This document shows, one piece after another, positions 60,035 to 64,000 of a stretch of 64,000 nucleotides of DNA. Source of the DNA: Pseudomonas batumici (GTDB taxonomy: Bacteria > Pseudomonadota > Gammaproteobacteria > Pseudomonadales > Pseudomonadaceae); the NCBI RefSeq assembly GCF_000820515.1, contig NZ_JXDG01000003.1:310001-374000 (forward strand), written 5' to 3'. Both the position numbers and the translations under genes were made by a program. A model generated the notes under the pieces. The model did not search any database, was not told the origin of the DNA, and saw only the letters and a program-made list of their open reading frames with translations. Each line of letters starts with the position of its first letter. Within the stretch, counting starts at the first letter, position 1.

Positions 60035-62845
60035 ATGGCATTGAAATCCCCCGCGTTTCGTAAAAAATTCCCGTTGCTGGTGACTGGCGGTTTGCTGGCT
60101 CTGCAACCTCTTGCCACCCCGTTCGCGGTCGCCGCGGAGCAGTTTGACTGCGCCGCCTCGGCTTCCGGTTCCTGGGACTGCGCACCCAAGACCACTGCGG
60201 CCCCGTTGCCGCCACGTCCCGTGCATGACACCAATGCCGTGGCCTCGGGCGCTGCAACCCCGGCAGACAGCGGTTCCAGCAGCGGCAAGGCCGCCGGCCC
60301 GGTACTGGTCACCGAGGCCAAGGGTCGCGGCCTGCAGTCGCGCAGTGCCGACTACAGTCACCTCGACTGGGTCCCACGTGAGAAGCTGACGCCCGCACAG
60401 TTGGCCGAAGCCGGTCCTTACTGCTCTGGTTCCTATATCGAACCGATTCGTCCTGGCATGAATGACACGACGAAGAAAAGTGATTCGCCGACCTTCATCG
60501 GGGCCAAGGCCTCGCGTTACGAACAGGATAAGCAGGTCGCCACACTGGCCGGCGACGTGGTCATGCGCCAGGGCAGCATGCAGGTCGAGGCCGACGAGGC
60601 CAGCCTGTACCAGGCCGAAAACCGTGGCGAGCTGAACGGCAACGTTCGCGTTCGCGACCAGGGCGCCCTGCTGGTCGGTGACCATGCCGAGGTGCAGCTG
60701 GACACGGGCGAGTCGCAGGTCGACAACGCCGAATACGTGATGCACAAGTCGCGTGTGCGCGGCAACGCGCTGTACGCCAAGCGCGCCGAGAACGCGATCA
60801 TTCGTCTCAAGGACGGTACGTACACCACGTGTGAGCCGAACAGCAACGCCTGGCAGCTCAAGGGCAACAACATCACCTTGAACCCGGCGACCGGCTTCGG
60901 TACGGCCACCAACGTGACCTTGCGGGTCAAGGACATTCCGGTCTTCTATACCCCGTACATCTATTTCCCGATCGATGACCGTCGCCAGTCCGGTTTCCTG
61001 CCGCCAAGCATCTCCAGCGACACCACCTCGGGTCTTAACCTGACCACACCTTACTACTTCAACCTGGCACCGAACTACGATGCCACGTTGTATCCGCACT
61101 ACATGAGCAAGCGCGGTCTGTTGACCGAAGGCGAGTTCCGCTACCTGACCAAGTCCAGCGAAGGGCAGTTCGGCGGCGCGTTCCTGAACGACGAGAGCAA
61201 CGATCGCGCCAAGCAATCGGACGCGACGAAAGATCGCTACATGGTCAACTGGCAGCACAAGGGCGGGCTGGACTCGCGGGTACTGACCACGGTCGACTAC
61301 ACCAAGATCAGCGATCCGTACTACTTCCAGGACCTGCAGAGCAACCAGATCGGCGTCAAGAACGTTGACTATGTGAATCAGCAGGCAACGACGACCTATC
61401 GTGGTGACAGCTTCACCGCCCAGCTGAACGTACAGGCCTATCAGTTGGCGAGTGTGGCCCTGATCACACCGTATAACCGCTTGCCACAGATCACCTTCAA
61501 CGGCACCTTGCCTTATCATCCGGAAGGTCTCAATTTCAGCTACGAAACCGAAGCCGTTCGCTTCGAGCGAAGCCTGCAAACCGGTACTTTCGCCGACAAG
61601 GATGGCGTCACCTCGCCGCGTCTGGATACCAACGTGACCGGCCTGGCCCGCGCCAACGGCGATCGCCTGAACCTCAAGCCGGGTGTCAACCTGCCGCTCA
61701 ACTGGACGTATGGCTTCCTCACGCCATCGCTCAAATACCAGTACACCCAATACGACCTGGACCTGGGAGCGCAGGGCAAAGCCGATATCGTGGCCGCCCA
61801 GTTCGCAGCGGCCGCTGCGGGCAAAGACTATATCGGCGGAGTCTACAACCGCTCGCAAAGTCGTGGCGTCCCTATCGCCAGCATCGACAGCGGCCTGTAC
61901 TTCGACCGCAACACCGAACTGTTCGGCAACAACTACCGTCAGACCCTGGAGCCTCGCCTGTTCTATCTCTATGTTCCGGAGAAGGACCAGAAAAACATTC
62001 CCGTGTTCGACACCGGCGAGTACAGCTTCAACTATGCCGCGCTGTTTCGTGAAAACCGTTTCTCCGGCTCCGACCGTGTCGGCGACGAGAACAAGCTGTC
62101 CCTGGGTGTCACCAGCCGCTGGATCGAGGATAACGGTTTCGAGCGTCAGCGCGTAAGCGTTGGCCAGGCGTACTATTTCAAGGATCGCACCGTGCAGTTG
62201 CCGGGCGTTGATTTCACCACCCGTGCCGACGCCAAGACCAACGTGTCGCCGTACGCCCTGGAGTACGCCTACAACTTCAACCGCGACTGGCGTGCAACCG
62301 CCGACTACAACTGGGACCCGAAAAGTCACCAGCCGCGTTCCGGCAGTGCAATGTTCCACTACCAGCCTGAAGACAACCCGAACAAGGTGATCAACGCCGG
62401 CTATCGCTATCGCAACGACCAGGTGATCTACAACCAGAACACCGGCCAATGGCAGTTCGGCGGCGACTACGGCACACCGGGCCAACCCGGCTTCGTGAAG
62501 GACTACTACAAGATCGAGCAGCACGACTTCTCGGTCATCTGGCCTGTCGTTCCGCAGTGGAACGTCATCAGCCGCTGGCAGTACGACTACAACCGCAACC
62601 GTACACTGGAAGCCTTCGGTGGCTTCGAGTACGACAACTGCTGCTGGAAAATGCGCCTGATCAACCGCTACTGGGTCCAGTATGACGAGTTCAGTCAACA
62701 GGCCCCGCAAAACGAACGAGGCGACCACGGTATCTTCCTTCAGTTTGTACTGAAGGGCCTGGGTGGCGTCATGGGCAACAAGGTCGAGAGCTTCCTCGAC
62801 AAAGGCATCCAAGGTTATCGTGAACGTGAAGATCAAGCTTTCTGA
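60035..62845 (+). CDS. lptD: LPS-assembly outer-membrane protein LptD
   Basis: 936 residues from ATG 60035; a signal peptide ([18 protein letters not shown]) and mature start near AEQFDC follow. An N-terminal pseudomonad extension precedes the OstA/LptA-like domain ([20 protein letters not shown]), then a long C-terminal beta-barrel ending [17 protein letters not shown]. Conserved Cys pairs are visible (YTTCEPN and the late DNCCWKM), as needed for its disulfides. With LptE it inserts LPS into the outer leaflet. surA begins within its last codons, and SurA assists outer-membrane proteins including LptD, so the pairing is functional. Confidence 0.96.
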   Translation: MALKSPAFRKKFPLLVTGGLLALQPLATPFAVAAEQFDCAASASGSWDCAPKTTAAPLPPRPVHDTNAVASGAATPADSGSSSGKAAGPVLVTEAKGRGLQSRSADYSHLDWVPREKLTPAQLAEAGPYCSGSYIEPIRPGMNDTTKKSDSPTFIGAKASRYEQDKQVATLAGDVVMRQGSMQVEADEASLYQAENRGELNGNVRVRDQGALLVGDHAEVQLDTGESQVDNAEYVMHKSRVRGNALYAKRAENAIIRLKDGTYTTCEPNSNAWQLKGNNITLNPATGFGTATNVTLRVKDIPVFYTPYIYFPIDDRRQSGFLPPSISSDTTSGLNLTTPYYFNLAPNYDATLYPHYMSKRGLLTEGEFRYLTKSSEGQFGGAFLNDESNDRAKQSDATKDRYMVNWQHKGGLDSRVLTTVDYTKISDPYYFQDLQSNQIGVKNVDYVNQQATTTYRGDSFTAQLNVQAYQLASVALITPYNRLPQITFNGTLPYHPEGLNFSYETEAVRFERSLQTGTFADKDGVTSPRLDTNVTGLARANGDRLNLKPGVNLPLNWTYGFLTPSLKYQYTQYDLDLGAQGKADIVAAQFAAAAAGKDYIGGVYNRSQSRGVPIASIDSGLYFDRNTELFGNNYRQTLEPRLFYLYVPEKDQKNIPVFDTGEYSFNYAALFRENRFSGSDRVGDENKLSLGVTSRWIEDNGFERQRVSVGQAYYFKDRTVQLPGVDFTTRADAKTNVSPYALEYAYNFNRDWRATADYNWDPKSHQPRSGSAMFHYQPEDNPNKVINAGYRYRNDQVIYNQNTGQWQFGGDYGTPGQPGFVKDYYKIEQHDFSVIWPVVPQWNVISRWQYDYNRNRTLEAFGGFEYDNCCWKMRLINRYWVQYDEFSQQAPQNERGDHGIFLQFVLKGLGGVMGNKVESFLDKGIQGYREREDQAF

Positions 62846-64000
62846 TTGTCTGCGCCCGCTGATGCTGGGCGCGCTGGTCCTGAGTGCGGCGGTTCACGCC
62901 GCCGTGCAACCCCTCGACACCGTCGCGGCCATCGTCGACAACGATGTGATCATGAAGAGCCAACTGGACCAGCGCGTCCACGAGGTTCAGCAGACCATCG
63001 CCAAGCGCGGTGGTGGCGTGCCGCCTACCAGCGTGCTCGACCAGCAGGTCCTGGACCGCCTGATCGTCGAGAACCTGCAATTGCAGATCGGCGAGCGCTC
63101 CGGCATTCGCATCAGCGACGATGAGCTGAACCAGGCCGTTGGTACCATTGCCCAGCGCAACAACATGAGCATCGATCAATTCCGCGCCGCCCTGGCGCAC
63201 GACGGCCTCTCCTATGAGGACGCCCGTGACCAGATTCGCCGGGAAATGATCATCAGCCGCGTGCGTCAGCGTCGTGTCGCCGAGCGCGTCCAGGTTTCGG
63301 AACAGGAAGTGAAGAACTTCCTCGCCTCGGACCTGGGCAAGATGCAGCTCTCCGAAGAACTGCACCTGGCCAATATCCTGATTCCGACACCGGACAGCGC
63401 CAGTTCGCAAGCCATCCAGACGGCCGCGGCCCAGGCCCAGGACCTCTATCGGCAACTCAAGCAAGGCGCTGATTTCAGTCAGTTGGCCATTGCCCACTCC
63501 GGCAGCGACAACGCCCTGGAAGGCGGCGACATGGGCTGGCGCAAGCCGGCTCAACTGCCACCACCGTTCGACCGCATGCTGAGCAGCATGGCGATTGGCG
63601 ACATCAGCGAGCCGACACGCACCCCGGGGGGCTTCATCATCCTGAAGGTCCTGGAGAAGCGCGGTGGCGAGATGCAGATGCGTGACGAAGTCCATGTTCG
63701 TCACATCCTGATCAAACCCAACGCCATTCGCAGCGAAACCGAAACCCAGGCCCTGGCGCAGAGGCTCTACGAGCGGATCTCCAACGGCGAAGATTTCGCC
63801 ACGCTGGCCAAGAGCTTCTCGGAAGACCCGGGCTCGGCGCTCAACGGCGGCGACCTGAACTGGGTCGACCCGAACGCGCTGGTGCCGGAATTCCGCGAAG
63901 TGATGGCGAAGACCCCGCAAGGTGTCCTGTCCAAGCCGTTCAAGACCCAATACGGCTGGCACGTACTGGAAGTTCTCGGCCGTCGCGCCACCGACAGCAC
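62826..64000 (+). CDS. surA: Periplasmic peptidyl-prolyl isomerase/chaperone SurA, 5' part
   Basis: Runs off the right edge; about 391 codons are seen. The start is GTG 62826, 20 bases inside lptD; GTG 62820 is also in frame. A signal peptide ([15 protein letters not shown]) is followed by the SurA N-domain ([28 protein letters not shown]), then parvulin domains: [11 protein letters not shown] ... GGDMGWRK and [11 protein letters not shown] ... GGDLNWVDP. SurA escorts outer-membrane proteins through the periplasm. The frame is intact to the window end. Confidence 0.95.
   Translation, partial: MKIKLSDCLRPLMLGALVLSAAVHAAVQPLDTVAAIVDNDVIMKSQLDQRVHEVQQTIAKRGGGVPPTSVLDQQVLDRLIVENLQLQIGERSGIRISDDELNQAVGTIAQRNNMSIDQFRAALAHDGLSYEDARDQIRREMIISRVRQRRVAERVQVSEQEVKNFLASDLGKMQLSEELHLANILIPTPDSASSQAIQTAAAQAQDLYRQLKQGADFSQLAIAHSGSDNALEGGDMGWRKPAQLPPPFDRMLSSMAIGDISEPTRTPGGFIILKVLEKRGGEMQMRDEVHVRHILIKPNAIRSETETQALAQRLYERISNGEDFATLAKSFSEDPGSALNGGDLNWVDPNALVPEFREVMAKTPQGVLSKPFKTQYGWHVLEVLGRRATDS

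Noticed and set aside
59951..62836. 961-codon open frame on the minus strand
   Set aside because: It is antisense to lptD, which has a complete domain structure and signal peptide; long antisense frames are common in high-GC Pseudomonas genes.
62769..63962. 397-codon minus-strand frame at the right end
   Set aside because: Antisense to surA, whose signal peptide and parvulin domains are clear.

Overview
The window comes from a Pseudomonas chromosome, most likely the P. fluorescens group. The right flank carries a typical pseudomonad core block: lptD-surA, with divergent amgK-murU-djlA for cell-wall recycling and co-chaperone functions. Pseudomonas-type REP palindromes (GGAGC(C/T)GGCTTGCC...) lie between genes.

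Region 1 (1-35452) is the 3' part of a trans-AT polyketide synthase cluster. Gene content and order match the kalimantacin/batumin (bat/kal) cluster: the end of bat2, all of bat3, then thirteen accessory genes in the order batA-batM. These are a donor ACP, decarboxylating KS, HMG synthase, two enoyl-CoA hydratase homologues, carbamoyltransferase, FabV-type enoyl reductase (self-resistance), AT-like acyl hydrolase, PPTase, malonyl-AT, FMN enoyl reductase, PRMT-like methyltransferase and SDR. bat2 ends in KS-KR-ACP-KS0, and Bat3 starts with DH-ACP, so a dehydrating bimodule is split between two proteins. Bat3 continues KS-DH-KR-ACP / KS-ACP-ACP-ECH / KS-ACP / KS-ACP-TE. Its last four ACPs carry the Trp at Ser+6 that marks beta-branching ACPs. 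The modules they belong to lack a KR, so a beta-ketone is available to the HMG-synthase cassette. Letters were assigned from remembered order and function, not from an alignment.

Region 2 (36355-51544), after a 0.9-kb AT-rich gap, is a tightly packed, co-directional twelve-gene operon that I do not recognise as a described cluster. It encodes an acyl-CoA dehydrogenase homologue, a class III aminotransferase fused to a thioester-reductase-like domain (TamH-like layout), a membrane/GNAT fusion, a DAO-type flavoenzyme, a carnitine-acyltransferase homologue and an SDR. It also encodes a ferredoxin-flavin reductase plus AlkB/XylM-type hydroxylase pair, two fatty-acid desaturases, a free ACP and a fatty acyl-AMP ligase. 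Together they suggest a modified lipid amine: activation on ACP, desaturation/hydroxylation, reductive amination, then N- or O-acylation. This is the best candidate here for an undescribed system.

Region 3 (51545-53810) is a junction: a 5'-truncated pepN remnant directly after the operon, REP elements, and an IS110-family element inserted between two head-on REPs, with a possible bridge-RNA region upstream of its recombinase.

Region 4 (53810-64000) is core genome: a BvgS-like hybrid-input sensor kinase, a DUF3530 protein, djlA, murU, amgK, lptD and the 5' part of surA.
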